Below, piece after piece: positions 1 through 11,482 of a stretch of DNA of 51,483 bases. The translations under genes and the position numbers were made by a program. The stretch is from positions 649,720-701,202 of the forward strand of contig NW_003216498.1 of NCBI RefSeq assembly GCF_000006405.1. Reading direction: 5' to 3'. The notes under the pieces were generated by a model. The model saw only the letters and a program-made list of their open reading frames with translations. It did not search any database and was not told the DNA's origin. The stretch's first letter is position 1; every line of letters starts with the position of its first letter. Origin of the DNA: Perkinsus marinus ATCC 50983 (lineage: Eukaryota > Perkinsozoa > Perkinsida > Perkinsidae).

Positions 1-1441
1 TTTGAAGAGGGAGGTGAGTCTCGTAGAGGAGGATCGGGTTAACTATCCTATCATGTTAGTTGCAGTCGACTCACGGTCAGCGGACCTTGATCGTACCGCG
101 GTTTTAAGGGTGATACAACCTCACGGTCGGGCATCGGAGATCGACGCTCTCTTTAGGCGGAAGTAGAGAACTGGAAAGACAAGGCGAGAGCGATGGAGAA
201 GGTAAGCGGTATTGATGAGGCCGAGGGGTAGACTAACCTATAGGAGCGGGAAGCAGCCGTGGAAGAGCTCGAACGCGTTCGAAAGGATAACGAAGAGAAG
301 CTAACGTTGAGGGGAGAGTTGAAGACTCTGCAGGGGGTGACAAATGGTATGTCAGTGACAGAAAGAGCATCGATCGAATGACATAATACTTCAGCTCTAA
401 AAGAAATGGTATCGGCCGCTAAGGAGTTCGGGCGTGTAGAAGATGGTGCTGGTAACAGTCGAGGGTGGTCTTCATACGTGGCATTGATCTTCACAGGTCG
501 ACTCTCGGCCTCAGAGAGGACATGCAAGGTGCCTCCGCGAGGGGTGAGCTCTCTTCTTGCTGAGAGCACTTCATGGTGAGGGATTGCTCTCAGCTGTGGG
601 ATATAATCTATTGTTTGGGTAGGGAGGGGACGGTCGAGATAATCAACCTGGAAGGGGACGACGAATACGATAATATGCCGACTCCAGCGGACACGTTCGG
701 AGTTCTGGAATGATGCTTACGTGAGCCACTACAAGTCCTACAAGATATCCCCACTGTTGCTGTTACGGTCTCAGTCTCAACCATTCGCTATCAACTCCAT
801 TGGGACTTTGTGATGAATGTTTCTTCCTAAGAGTCTTATCGCTTGAAGCGGATTTAATCTTAGCAGTTTCGTATCATTGTATTGCGTCATAGTGAGTCAC
901 ATGAAGAGTTCGACAGAATGAGCTAGCGATGCTCCTACTTGGCCTCGGTCGCCAGGACTTTGTGTCGGCTCTCGAGTAACCTCTATGCTCCAGCAAACTG
1001 ACTTTGAAATGCAGGATCACTGAGCTAGAGAGTATGGCGATTTTGCCTCTGCACTGCAGGTCTTAATCTTTTGTTAATGCCCCCTTTCATGACGGCAACC
1101 TCTCTAGAAGGTTTAGGGCAGTCGAGGGAGAATCTTGCAGACATCAAGTTGGAAAAGATCGACTTTGAGGTCACACGCTAGTAGCGTATGGATCCTAGGC
1201 AGTTTCTAGGTAAGCCTCAGCTGAAGTCTTAGATTTTAGCTGAGGCTCGATGTAGTATTCTGGTCAGGCAGTCGATAAGAGTACATCCGCTGCCAAGCTG
1301 GGCCCCATATAAATCTTTTAGAGGCGGACGGTGGTTGTCTAGAGAACTGCTCGGAAAGACCAGAGAGAAGCTGCTGGGGACCGACAAGAAGGCCTAGCAT
1401 GAGTAGGATTGGCTGCACTTATCTCTAACCTGGGTCTCCCG
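1..1441. repeat. Degenerate repeat, copy A (partner of 2985-4400)
   Basis: This stretch matches 2985-4400 in the same orientation over almost its whole length, with many substitutions and small gaps. Shared landmarks include the segment at 35-160 (partner near 3030-3165), the segment at 400-560 (partner 3400-3560) and the segment at 1080-1170 (partner 4070-4160). Short charged, coiled-coil-like coding stretches are visible, but the element is broken in many places and no enzyme domain can be recognised. It may be a fossil mobile element, possibly a retroelement, but nothing seen here fixes its class. A 10-bp inverted repeat at 1213-1222/1238-1247 is present only in this copy. The left end is cut by the window border. 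Confidence 0.7.
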
Positions 1442-1812
1442 GGCGCCATTCAGCGAATTACTAGCAATAGCTATAACTACATAGCTAATCCCACGATACG
1501 TACAGTATTACCGTACCGCCGTCCTAGACCGATTCTTGGGGTTCTTCACGAATTGGAGCGTTGAGAGCCGACCACGTAGTTTCTGCCCACCTTTCATCGA
1601 CGAGACCAGGCTCTCAACTCCCGTGCGAATCGGCAGACCGTAGAGCAAGCTCCCGATGTTGCTTACAGTGGTCACTTCGCGCAGCCACCACCCTCTCACA
1701 TCCCATCTCCTTGCATCTCTTCCCACCTCCGTGCCTCTGACACATTTGTACTTCTCCTCCGGATCTAGCTGGAGCCGCACAATTGGGGTGTAAACAGCGA
1801 CGGCCGCCTCCG
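1442..1812 (-). pseudogene. Partial copy of the GGG-type zinc-finger gene at 6834-7445
   Basis: About 370 bp closely match 6792-7162, which is the 3' half of the zinc-finger gene plus roughly 40 bp of its downstream flank. The copy keeps the last finger modules (Cys-x4-Cys and the HGGGKRC motif) and the acidic tail. The N-terminal half is missing. Two codons that are sense in the parent, a Cys and a Gln codon, read as stops here, so it cannot make the parental C-terminus. It starts where repeat copy A stops matching copy B, so it looks like a host gene fragment captured into or next to the repeat. Confidence 0.85.
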
Positions 1813-2984
1813 ATGCTGCGGTGCCGATGGAATCGATGGTGTTTCTACGATTTCTCTACTGCTCTGAGTTGTTACTACCGCGGAATGCAGTATTTCGAAG
1901 GATTGTTCCTCGAAGTGTTACTATGTGTGAGGCCGAGGGTATCATGCAGCGCGCGGAGGAGCTGATTCGAGTGAGAGTATTCAGTGGGGTGGCTGCTTCC
2001 AATAGTTTGCTCAGGAGCATCTTCGTCGGAATCCGAGAATCGCCGAGACGGCTGGGGTAGCTAAGGACTGGGAATTCCGTGATGCGGTCAGAGTTAACCT
2101 CGGGATTTATTACGACAAAGCGTCGATGATATGGTAGTGTACGAGTAGGATGTTTTCAGGACTGTCCGGTTGTGACCATCATAGGTACTTCAAGCTCTAT
2201 AATAAAACTAGAAGAGGAAAGAAGTGCGGTAAGCTGGATGTTCTCGATAAGCTCAGAGTAGTCTGTCGGAAGAAGAAAGCGAGTAGCGACAACGGAGAGG
2301 CGGCAATCGCTGTCAAAAAGCGCATCGTGAGGCTAGTGTATTACACCATAGACGGGAAATTTACGTGTGCTGTCGGTAAAGGTTCACCGCTCGAATCCGA
2401 GGGAGAAGGGAAACCAACGGCTGCAGCTTATGGAGGAACTTATTCAGGTGGGGAGGGTGATGGGAGATCTTGAAAAACTCTTATTAGGATCACTTGCGTC
2501 GTAATCCGAAGATTTCCGAGCCTGAGAGCGTCGCCAAGGATTGGAATTTCCGTCAGGCAGTGAAGGAGCGATTCGGTATCATGTATCAGAAGACCCTGAA
2601 TAAATGGTAGAACTGCCATCCTGAATGGCCTACCTCAAAGCACTTGCAGGTTCTAATACTCCCCTCAAGGGTGTACGCGGACCAAAACTTGTCGCAAAAA
2701 AGGGGTCCTCAGTGCGCTGAGAATCATCTGTGAGCAACAAGCTGAGATAGAAGGCACTACTACTGCTGCTGGAGGCCGAGTGAGAGGAGTAGCGGATGAT
2801 AGGAGTTAGGCGGACTGTTTTAGAAGCGGAAACTGCAAGGCGGGCCATCGACACGTGCGTCGGTTTCGAAGCAGCCGGTCAAACATCTCAAAAGGTTGCG
2901 CCTCTCGAGTACCATTGGCTCGGGAGCAGCTGAGGTGGGAAGACCTTCGAATCTACCGGGCGGTAGAGTGCCGAAGCCTCGGCG
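1813..2984. repeat. Spacer between repeat copies with an internal duplication
   Basis: The stretch near 1940-2140 and the stretch near 2425-2612 resemble each other at protein level on the plus strand. Both run from a Glu-Glu-Leu-Ile motif through an Arg-Arg-Asn-Pro motif to an Ala-Lys-Asp-Trp motif and end at a Trp followed by a stop. This points to an old internal duplication. The longest open stretch, 2150-2473, is basic (many Lys and Arg) and not recognised. No intact gene can be supported. The region probably belongs to the same fossil repeat complex as its flanks. Confidence 0.45.
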
Positions 2985-4400
2985 GTTTGGAGAGGCAGGT
3001 GAGCCTCGCAGAGGAGGTTCTCTCCAGGAGGATCGGGTTAACTATCCCATCATCTTAGTTGCAGTCGGCTCACGGTCAGCGGACCTTGATCGTATCGCGG
3101 CTTTGAGGGTGATACTACTTCATGGTCGGGCATCGGGGATCGACGCTCTCTTTAGGCGGAAGTAGAGAGCTGGAAAGACAAGGCGATAGCGACGGAGAAG
3201 GTGAGCGGTATTGATGAGGCCGAGGAGCAGACTAACCTATAGGAGCGAGAAGCAGTCGTGGAAGAGCTCGAGCGCGTTCGAAAGATCAACGAAGAGAGGC
3301 TAGCGTTGATTGGAGAGTTAAAGACTCTGCAGGGGGCGACGAATGGTATGTCAGTGACAGCAGCTGCAGCAATCGAATGACATGATACCTCAGCTCTAAA
3401 AGAAATGGTATCGGCCGCCAAGGAGTTCGGGCGTGTAGAAGATGGTGCTGGTAACAGTCGAGGGTGGCCTTCATACGTGGCATTGATCTTCACAGGTCGA
3501 ATATCGGCCTCAGGGAGGACATGCCAGGCGCCTCTGGGTGGTGTGAGCTCTCTTCTTGCTGAGAGCACTTCATGGTGAGGGATTGCTCTCAGCTGTGGAA
3601 TATGATCTATTGTTTGGGTAGGAAGGCGGCGGTCGAGATGACTAGCCTGGAGGAGGACGACGAATTTGATAATATGCCGACTCCAGCGGACACGTTTGGA
3701 GTTCTGGAATAGTGCTTACGTGAGCCACTACTAGTGCTACAAGATTTCATCCCCACTGTTGTTGTTACGGTCTCAGTCTCAACCCTTTGCTATCAACTCC
3801 ATCGGGACTTTGTCATGAATGCCTCCTCCATAGTCTTATCGCTTAAAGCGGATTTAATCTAATTATACCGTTGCATTGCGTCATAGTGAGTCACATGACG
3901 ATGGATCAGACTCGAGTGAGGTCGATCTGCCGCTCGTGATTGCACTTCTCAACAGTCGGCAGAACAAGCTAGCATTGATTCCATCTGATTTCGATCCTCG
4001 GCGTTTGATCACGAGAGGGTCTCAAAGAGCGATTTGGCTTCTGCAGGTCTTAATCGTTTGTTTGTGTCCCTTTCATGACGGCAACCTCTCTAGAAGGCTT
4101 AGGGCAGTCGAGGGAGAATCTTGCAGACATCAAGTTGGAAGAGATCGACTTTGAGGTCATACGCTCCTAGCCTACGAGTCGTGCGCAATCTACAGTTGAG
4201 GTTTGATGTGGATATTCTTGTTAGGCAGTCGACAAGTGTACATCCGCTGCCAAGCTGGGTCGCTATATAACCCTTCTAGAGGCGGATGGTGGTTATTACA
4301 GAGAACTGCTCGCAAAAGCCAAAGAGAAGCTGTTGAGGATCGACAAGAAAGCTTACTATAAGTGCGATGGTCTGCACTAATCTTCGACTCGGGTCTTACC
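2985..4400. repeat. Degenerate repeat, copy B (partner of 1-1441)
   Basis: This is the second copy of the repeat described at 1-1441, in the same orientation and offset by about 3.0 kb. It is similarly broken. Homology ends near 4390, where copy A instead runs into the captured zinc-finger fragment at 1442. The coding-like stretches are charged and helical, and I see no recognisable domain. The long divergence between the two copies suggests an old duplication or two independent insertions of one family. Confidence 0.7.
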
Positions 4401-4657
4401 TTTATCTAGTCTTTTCTTCACCGTGCTACGACTTTTCGACTGGTCGCTACCTCCATACTTTCATACGAGTCTTATGCCGAGGATCTCGGTGTTGATCTAG
4501 TATTGTTGCTCTATAATAATGAGAGTTTACGTCCAGTTATCGCCCCTATTCCTTGTGCTACAACGGTTCGGACTGTTGACAATACTAGTGCAGGCTCTAT
4601 CCAAACTCAGTAAAAGCCTCCGCGGAAGAAGCTGCTGCCGCTAACTCTACCGTGTTG

Positions 4658-6402
4658 ATGTGGGAGGAAGAGTTAAAATCTATCGATAAGGAAGCGCGTG
4701 ATAGGAACGAGCAGATCCCAGGAGGTCGCCTCTCGCAAGTTGGCTGATCAGCGTATTCAGCTCGGTTCAGATTCAGTGGGTACTAGAAAGGCATGCCCGA
4801 TTAGGGAGGTGCGTTCCTGCGATGAGGGCGACTCGATATCCGCTGAGATGACTGCTGGAGACAGTGTCGACATGAGAAGCGGGGATGGTGAACCGAGAAA
4901 CCCCTACGCACGAGATATGACGGCCATGAAGGACTATTACAGAGCCTGGGATAGGTCAGATGTAGAGTGCGGAAGGGATGGGATTGAAAATGGTCAGGTT
5001 CGATGTCGAAGCTGCGTGCGATGCTGTGGACGTTAAGGTAACCAACACGGAGGAGAGGTAATCCAGATCATCGTTTATCATAGTTGGATGAGTCGCTCCG
5101 ATAGCATGGCATGAGACGATTGATGCGACCCTTTGGAAAGAATATTTGGGCAGAGTATCTCGTGGAGGCACTGCAGCTCCATTTCAGCGTAGCACCTGCA
5201 GAGGCTCCATTGGCAATCGACCAGAGTTTGTCTTCCGAACGAGTTGAGGCTATGTCGGCAGCAGAAAGGCACGACATGTGTGAGGCTGAGAAAATAAAAG
5301 GCAATGAGAGCTTCGCCTCGGGAGACTTGGATGAAGCAGAGGTGAGTTATGTGGACTGGCTGGACGGCATTCGATCCCGTTGTCATCCAGTTGCATTATA
5401 CGAGGGCCCTCCGTCTCCGCTCGGATGTATCAGTACTATGGTCCAATAGAGCCTTGGTGCGGCTAAAGCTTCGCCGCCCTCGAGAAGGGCTAGAGGATGC
5501 TCAGAGAGCCATCGCGTTGGATCCTAAGAATGTGAAGGTGTGGCTAGGACACGGTTCGCCTCGCGTGTGATACGGTGCCTGAGTTCCCTCGGACTTAGGC
5601 CTTTCATCGACGTGGTAAAGCTCGCGCGGAGTTGGATTACCTCGAGGAAGCAGTGAAAGACTTTCAGACAGCTCTCAAGTGAGCCAATGATGAAACGCTT
5701 GCTGTCCTCGGTAGACGGGAACGAGTTTGGGGTCATTGTGGGTTCAGGATACTCAACGATAGTGGCGCAGAGCAGGGAATGATTGGCAGAGTCAATGCTG
5801 ACCTTGCTACTGCCAGACGAAAGCTAATTTACAAGCAACGCGCTCAAGTCAAAGAAGAGATCGAGGCGCCAAAAATACAGGAGATTTTCGATGAATCACC
5901 AGTTGTGTAAGGAACGGGTTTCCCCGGCCGACATTGTATTGTTCTGATGGCGATACTCCGAATTGGAATTTCCAATGCACAGTCAATGTTAGGTCTCTGC
6001 GAAAATTGATGATTTGGCGGCCAAATCATTTGGCTCTCAGACGACTAGTGTTGTTCCACCTCAGGCCACATAATAACCAGGTCGAGGAAAAGTCTAGCGA
6101 ATTCAGGCATATTTCTATAATCGATGAGGATTCGGATACTGAAGACGAGAAGGAAGGAAAGGTGCCGTTTCTTGCGTTGCGGACTACATACCGTTTCGCG
6201 TGGATCAAATGAGTCTGACCCATTACCGGATGGCCGCCCGAACAACCAATTTGGGGTCATCCAGCGGAGATAGGCTTGAATCGAGCCGCTCAACGCTCTA
6301 TCGAGGAACGTGCGTAATTGTTAGGCAATCCAGAACAGTACCACTCCAGCGGGACGATGGAGAAAGATCGAGGTTTTTGAAAACTCTTCGGATGAGGACT
6401 AG
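4658..6402 (+). CDS. TPR co-chaperone, SPAG1/RPAP3-like
   Basis: Proteins of this type bring Hsp90/Hsp70 to clients such as the R2TP complex or axonemal dynein arms. An exon ending at 4954 carries YYRAWDR, and removing intron 4955-4997 gives YYRAWDRFDVEAA, the short D-Y-x-x-W-D-K-F-D-V type motif found ahead of the TPRs in SPAG1 and RPAP3. Introns 5038-5104, 5342-5390, 5538-5598 and 5679-5747 then join a textbook TPR block (GNESFASGDLDEAELHY, WSNRALVRLK, AIALDPKNVKAFHRRGKA, DFQTAL). Two acidic stretches follow (DEDSDTEDE near 6130, ENSSDED at 6381-6399), resembling the phosphorylated Asp-Ser-Asp motifs used to bind PIH1 proteins. The N-terminal exon and the junctions after 5900 are unresolved. 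The TPR identity is firm; the subfamily is inferred. Confidence 0.75.
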
Positions 6403-6833
6403 CTATGATGAGGGTTCCTGCCGCCACGCTGGGCTCTTATCCCTCGAAGTTACATGGGATCATGTCGGTCTCAACCCGCTTTCGAGTTGTCATGAAAATC
6501 TCCAGACTAACATGTGCTGCGGGTTGCGTTCGGTCCTCAATTGACATTTGGTCTTACAAAGTATTTTGTTCATGTTCGTCAAGCCCCTCTGGGGCTGGGC
6601 TTCCTGACAGGGAGCTCGGGAAGCTGACAGGAAGTTCCTGTGGAGTACAGAGGGACGAGCCGCGGCTCGATGTTACCAGTATATCCAGCGAAAATTTTAC
6701 AACAGAACATACTATGTTCAACGTACTTGCAACGCAACAGGAATCGTTTTCCCGATAGTATCACTCAATACATCGTTCTATAATACTACAGGCGCCATTA
6801 AGCGAATTACTAGCAATAGCCACAACTGCATAG
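6403..6833. other. Spacer between convergent genes
   Basis: No convincing exon is seen. The part from 6792 to 6833 is the downstream flank of the zinc-finger gene and is duplicated at 1442-1483. Confidence 0.5.
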
Positions 6834-7445
6834 CTAATCCCACGGTATGTACAGTATCACCGTATCGTCGTCCTGCACCGATTCTTCAGGTTCTTCACGA
6901 CTTGGAGCGTTGAGAGCCGACCACGTAGTTTCTGCCCATCTTTCATCGACGAGACCAGGCTCGCAACTCCCGTGCGAATCGGCAGACCGTAGAGCAAGCT
7001 CCCGATGTTGCTTGCAGTGGTCACTTCGCGCAGCCACCACCCTCTCACATCCCATCTCCTTGCATCTCTTCCCACCTCCGTGCCTCTGACACATTTGTAC
7101 CTCTCCTCCGGATCTAGCTGGAGCCGCACAATTGGGGTGTAAACAGCGACGCCCGCCTCCGTGGCTCTTGCAGAAATCTGTCTTACCAACTGCACCCTTG
7201 CTGCAGTTGGCAGCGACACAACGACGACCACCTCCATGCTTGATGCAATGAATGGAGCCGTCGCGAGCGGAGCTCGTGCACCCGGGAAGCATACATCTCA
7301 GACCTCCACCGTGGTTGATGCAGAAGTACGAACCGCTACGGATGCGCCTCTCGCAACCAGGCATAATACACGTTATGCCGAGAGAAACGCGCCCGGAGTT
7401 GCTGTACGCCAGATTGTTGCTCGTGAAACTGGTCATTTGTGACAT
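6834..7445 (-). CDS. GGG-type zinc-finger array protein (WRKY19-like repeats)
   Basis: A single-exon gene of 203 codons. It holds five tandem modules of the form Cys-x4-Cys-x(10-12)-Cys-x2-His, four of them followed by Gly-Gly-Gly-x-Arg/Lys-Cys (CINHGGGLRC, CIKHGGGRRC, CKSHGGGRRC, CQRHGGGKRC). These are the short Cys/His modules often annotated as WRKY19-like in protists, but there is no WRKYGQK signature, so DNA binding is not shown. An acidic tail rich in Glu and Asp ends the protein. A similar gene lies upstream on the same strand (8243-9196), and the 3' half of this gene is duplicated at 1442-1812. A nuclear regulatory role is a guess. Confidence 0.85.
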   Translation of the reverse strand: MSQMTSFTSNNLAYSNSGRVSLGITCIMPGCERRIRSGSYFCINHGGGLRCMLPGCTSSARDGSIHCIKHGGGRRCVAANCSKGAVGKTDFCKSHGGGRRCLHPNCAAPARSGGEVQMCQRHGGGKRCKEMGCERVVAARSDHCKQHRELALRSADSHGSCEPGLVDERWAETTWSALNAPSREEPEESVQDDDTVILYIPWD

Positions 7446-8242
7446 ATGTCGAAGAACCCTGAGAGCGGATTAATATGTATACTTTCTAGCATGTAAGAAT
7501 CAACCGACCTAATTAATGCGACGGCCAACATCCGATCCCAGTGAGATCATCTTACCCATATGATATGGGCCATATCACGTCATCAATGGCGACTCATCAC
7601 CACGATTCCTCTAATTGACAACCAAACCCGTCACTTTTCTGTCATATGTGTGCGTGTCCACAACAATCAATCATGCTTCCTCGTCAAAAGAGGAAATAGT
7701 GCATGTCAAATCAACACCTCTTTTACATCAGCATATTCTCGTCACTTTCGGCAGGAGATTCCTGTCAGGGATCTCTCCCCAGGGTATGCGCTCGAAACTC
7801 GGCCAGCCGCTCAAGTGAGCAACAGCTGACGAATCAGCGGGGACTTATTCTGTTTCGCCTCGAGCTTCGATTATATGATGCAGCTTACATCAAACTTTTC
7901 ATTTCGTTATTAACAATGTTCTTTGGACATCAGGTTGTTTTGCAAGTGCTCACAGCATACTTGCAACACAAACCAATAGAAAGAATCTCGTAGCGCATCA
8001 CAACGTCATGCATAACAGCATGATAGCATGCATTCGTGAAGTACAATCATATTCACGCGCGGCCAAGGCTATGTCATAATGGTCGTCAAATTATTCATAT
8101 CCCATTGTGAATGAACTTGGCGATAGGGTCGATGACATGCTGGCCCCCTCGTGAGAAATCCTGACAGACAGAGAAGCCCGATACTATAATTGCTATACCG
8201 GACAGAGCGAGCGGGCGTTGCATCTCAAATGCAGATGAGGTC
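7446..8242. other. Intergenic region between the two zinc-finger genes
   Basis: About 800 bp upstream of the 6834-7445 gene and downstream of the 8243-9196 gene. No exon, RNA gene or clear repeat is seen. It should hold the promoter of the downstream gene, but no core element can be named. Confidence 0.4.
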
Positions 8243-9196
8243 TTACTTATCGCATGCATCCTCATCATCGGATGTATCGCATGACATCATGTCTGACTCG
8301 TCGATCGTGAATAGCAAAGGAGGTCTGAGGTCTTCGGCATTACGAAAATCCTCCAGAGAAGTATTCAGAGGCGGCACAGTCAATTCGGTCGCAGTGAATC
8401 TAGGCTTCGTACTCGCTCGCGGCAAATCCTGGGAGCTTTTGTCCGTGCCGATGATATTGCCTTTCTTCCGTACATCTTCGGCTTGCCCTGTCTGACCGGG
8501 CTTATTCTTCTCGTCCGAATCACCATCGATGAGTCGATGTTCGCCGCAGAAATTACTGCGACTTACGGTACTCCGCCGACATGCTAAGAGGAGAAAGACA
8601 AGACTGCTTGTTACAGTGAACAGCGAGCTATCCTGAATTTGCCAGTAATTATTGGCACGTACTTCCAAGAGCGCATCGCTTGCCGCCTCCGTGCTTCATA
8701 CACATCTGCGGTTGTCCGGGGCGTGCAGCACAGAAACACCCTGGAAAGCAGCATCGTCTGCCTCCACCGTGGGCCTTGCAGAACTTGGTGGAGCCCACTG
8801 CACTTTTAGTGCAGCCGGGTTGTCGACATCTCCGACCACCGCCGTGTGCAATACAAAACATGCTCCCATGACGGGCGGAAGTGGAACACGCCGGATGCTA
8901 AGTAAGGGAGCATCTTGCGTGGAGCAAGATGATACTCAGCTGCGACGCTCGAGCTCACCTCACAAGTGTTCCCTCCTCCGTGACTGATGCAGTAACTTCC
9001 TCCAGAACGAACCTACTCGGAAGTTGAAACGAAATTGTGAGATACAATGTCGAGCCACCCGCCGTAAGCATCCTTCGGCCTTGCATATCTTTGATGAGTT
9101 GCATATCTTTGATGAGTTGGTTGCCGGCACTTTGCGTACTCGTTCAACATTGTTGTTCGTAGCCGCAGCTGAAGATACGGCAGTAATTAGTACCAT
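8243..9196 (-). CDS. GGG-type zinc-finger array protein, four exons
   Basis: Three introns (9013-9058, 8898-8958 and 8584-8662, all GT-AG) split this gene. Spliced, it gives a run of Cys/His modules: CKAEGCLRRV, CISHGGGNTC, CEHPACSTSARHG, CIAHGGGRRC, CKAHGGGRRC, CMKHGGGKRC and a last CALGTC...FCGEH. Each intron falls within or beside a module and restores the Cys-x4-Cys spacing exactly, which supports the structure. The start at 9196 is the first Met of an open exon. That exon contains an 18-bp tandem duplication near 9084-9119 that doubles an SSKIC motif. The tail is charged and ends in Asp/Glu-rich sequence. The family is the same as the gene at 6834-7445, and the function is unknown. Confidence 0.82.
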
Positions 9197-10375
9197 CGAT
9201 ATTGATGGATATGAGTGTAAATCTGATAAGCGAATGACAACTGCTCAAGTTCAGCGCCCGAATACCTGATTGAATCGATCAAATTGACCAACGCAATAAC
9301 CTTTAGTCTACACAGCGACACCCTCGCGTACACCGGTCCCTATTATACGCACAATAATTCAGAAACGGCCACGATCAGGCTCAGACCTGGCATCTGTGCC
9401 ATCAGCGTAAGGCTTGCATTGTTAATTCCATCATCTCGAGCAGGCATCACGCTGAACATCAACAAAAGCATCGCTCCAACTAGTCAGGCGAATTGACAAC
9501 GCAGCGACCTGTACCTCGGGGTGAGAAACTTGTGGAACGAGTAAGGTACTCAACATCACAGTAGGAAGAGAGTCGCGTGCCAGAGAGAAACGATGGCGAG
9601 CAATCTGACAGTGAATCAAAATTTAGTAGCCATTATTCGATCTGACTGTCCTAAAGTACACACAATGTGAACGAGAGAAGAACGCTCATGCCACCTTGAG
9701 AACAAGAGAAACAAGTACGTAGCTTCGAGCAGAGAACCGAAGAAACATACCTCGACCTTACATGAGCACCAAATGTATACAGTTAACAAACCTAGACAAG
9801 ACAGTGATCAACGAGTAATACCCAAGCAAAGTTCTTTACGAACTAGAGGGCCACGTCGCTTGACCATATCGTACGGCATTTGATTAGAGAGGATCCCATA
9901 AGGTGTCGCGAGCAGACATTGACGGAGGGGAGCATACGCTCACCCTCACGTCATCGATGCTGCGTGATGCCATATCCAGATAGGAGTAGTCGATGCAGGC
10001 GTCATCAGGGGAGCATCAGGAAACCACAGAACGTTTAGTAGAACTATATAAGAATGAAATAATGTGCCTCTGGTTACGACGATCGAAACGAATCGAAGCT
10101 TGGCATCCATCACACTCTATGAGAACAATTACACGAGTGCTTGAAAAGCACACAAGGCCATCGCAATCGTCACCAGCAGTTCAACATAGCCAAATGACAC
10201 ATAGTGAACGGTGGCGACAACGGAGACCTGAGCAAACGCGGCAGGAGCCTGCATTGCCAAAAATTTACAGAACAGTGGATATGATGAATGAGATGTCTTT
10301 CGTGGCAAAACCGCATAAGCAACAAGGAAAATCGATAAGGGCATAGATAAGAGAAACGGGCCACGGCAGAGAACT
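9197..10375. other. Intergenic region, nothing recognised
   Basis: About 1.2 kb between the zinc-finger gene start at 9196 and the end of the CCCH gene at 10376. Only short open frames without splice-supported extensions are present. Confidence 0.4.
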
Positions 10376-11482
10376 CTAGTCCTCGTAGTGCTCCTCTTCC
10401 AGGTACATTCTAGGCTCGTGGAAAGTCGGGGTTTGTACCTGCGTGAAGGCGGTAGAGCAAAACCACACATCTCACTTTCCAACTCACCATCGAGCAAGAG
10501 GCCGATCTCCTCACGAGTGGCCCGGTAGGCGCCGCCACGTTTTGCTGCTGCGGGCGGACATAGTACTCGGGAGTGGCAGCGTAACACGGTGACTGCGGCT
10601 GAGAAAAGGGGACAGTAAGATCATATTCGCCACGCTACGCTGAAGCCTGCTACCTCCCACCGAGGCTGCTGAACAACGTAGTAAGCACCGGGAGTGTTGA
10701 CGTAACAAGGGGAAGGGTAACAGAGTGGACCGTAGTACACCGGATACGGCGCATAGCAATTCGAATAGGACTGAGCGACAAGCGAGACAGTCATATAATC
10801 CTTTCACATATCGACTTACCACTGCCATGGAGGGCAAGGAACCGGTCGATGCTCGCTTAGGCAGACCATACGATGGCAACTGGGGGCTAACACCATTACG
10901 GGAAAATGAGCAGTACCGCGGGCTTCCCGGCGGCGAGCACGATGAGAGACTCTAAAATCCAGTATGTGTCTACTACTAGACATCGATATCAATACTCTTA
11001 CGTCGGTATCCCCGGCAGAGGTCAGCTGAGCGGCGCTCTTCTCCGCCTCCCTCTTGCGCAACTTGAGCAACTTTTGCTGGGCTTTAGCCTCAGCACGCCG
11101 TTTAGCGATCAGACTGGGATCACTGTGCTCTTTCAAACTGTGTGCGAACCTGAAGTGACCAACTCGCCCCCCATAAATCAACTAAAACGTAATCATACCT
11201 GCATGAGTTCTCCAATCGACACTTCCCTCGTTTGAAGTGATCGCACAAAGGCTTCGTCTTGGCCTCCTCCTGAGCACAACCATACAATACCGAATCCAAT
11301 AAGGGCATACGCCATCCTACCTTCGATGAAGAGTCGCTGTGGGAAGAATCTAAGCCAGCGACGTCCTCCTTCGGGACTTCGGCTGCGCCGGACTTCAGTG
11401 TCGCCCATTCATCACTTTCTGCTCGGCGTTCTTCATATGGCGACATGACCTCGGAGGTACTGACAACTCGAGTAGATGACAT
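10376..11482 (-). CDS. CCCH zinc-finger protein, seven exons
   Basis: Exons 11482-11321, 11269-11199, 11149-11002, 10951-10820, 10770-10654, 10598-10488 and 10438-10376 sum to 804 nt, 267 codons plus stop. The six introns are all 49-55 nt. The finger spans an intron: CDHFKRGKCRLENSC in one exon and RFAH in the next, giving Cys-x7-Cys-x5-Cys-x3-His, the RNA-binding CCCH form. A Lys/Arg-rich helix (AKRRAEAKAQQKLLKLRKRE) follows. The C-terminal half is rich in Tyr, Pro and Gln (SYSNCYAPYPVYYGP, YYVRPQQQN), as in many RNA-binding proteins. The first intron is 51 nt and open, so its removal is likely but not forced. A role in mRNA control is inferred from the finger type. Confidence 0.85.

Noticed and set aside
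1508-1780. 90-codon minus-strand frame in the captured fragment
   Set aside because: It is a shifted frame of the zinc-finger copy; the same shifted frame exists over the parent gene at 6857-7237.
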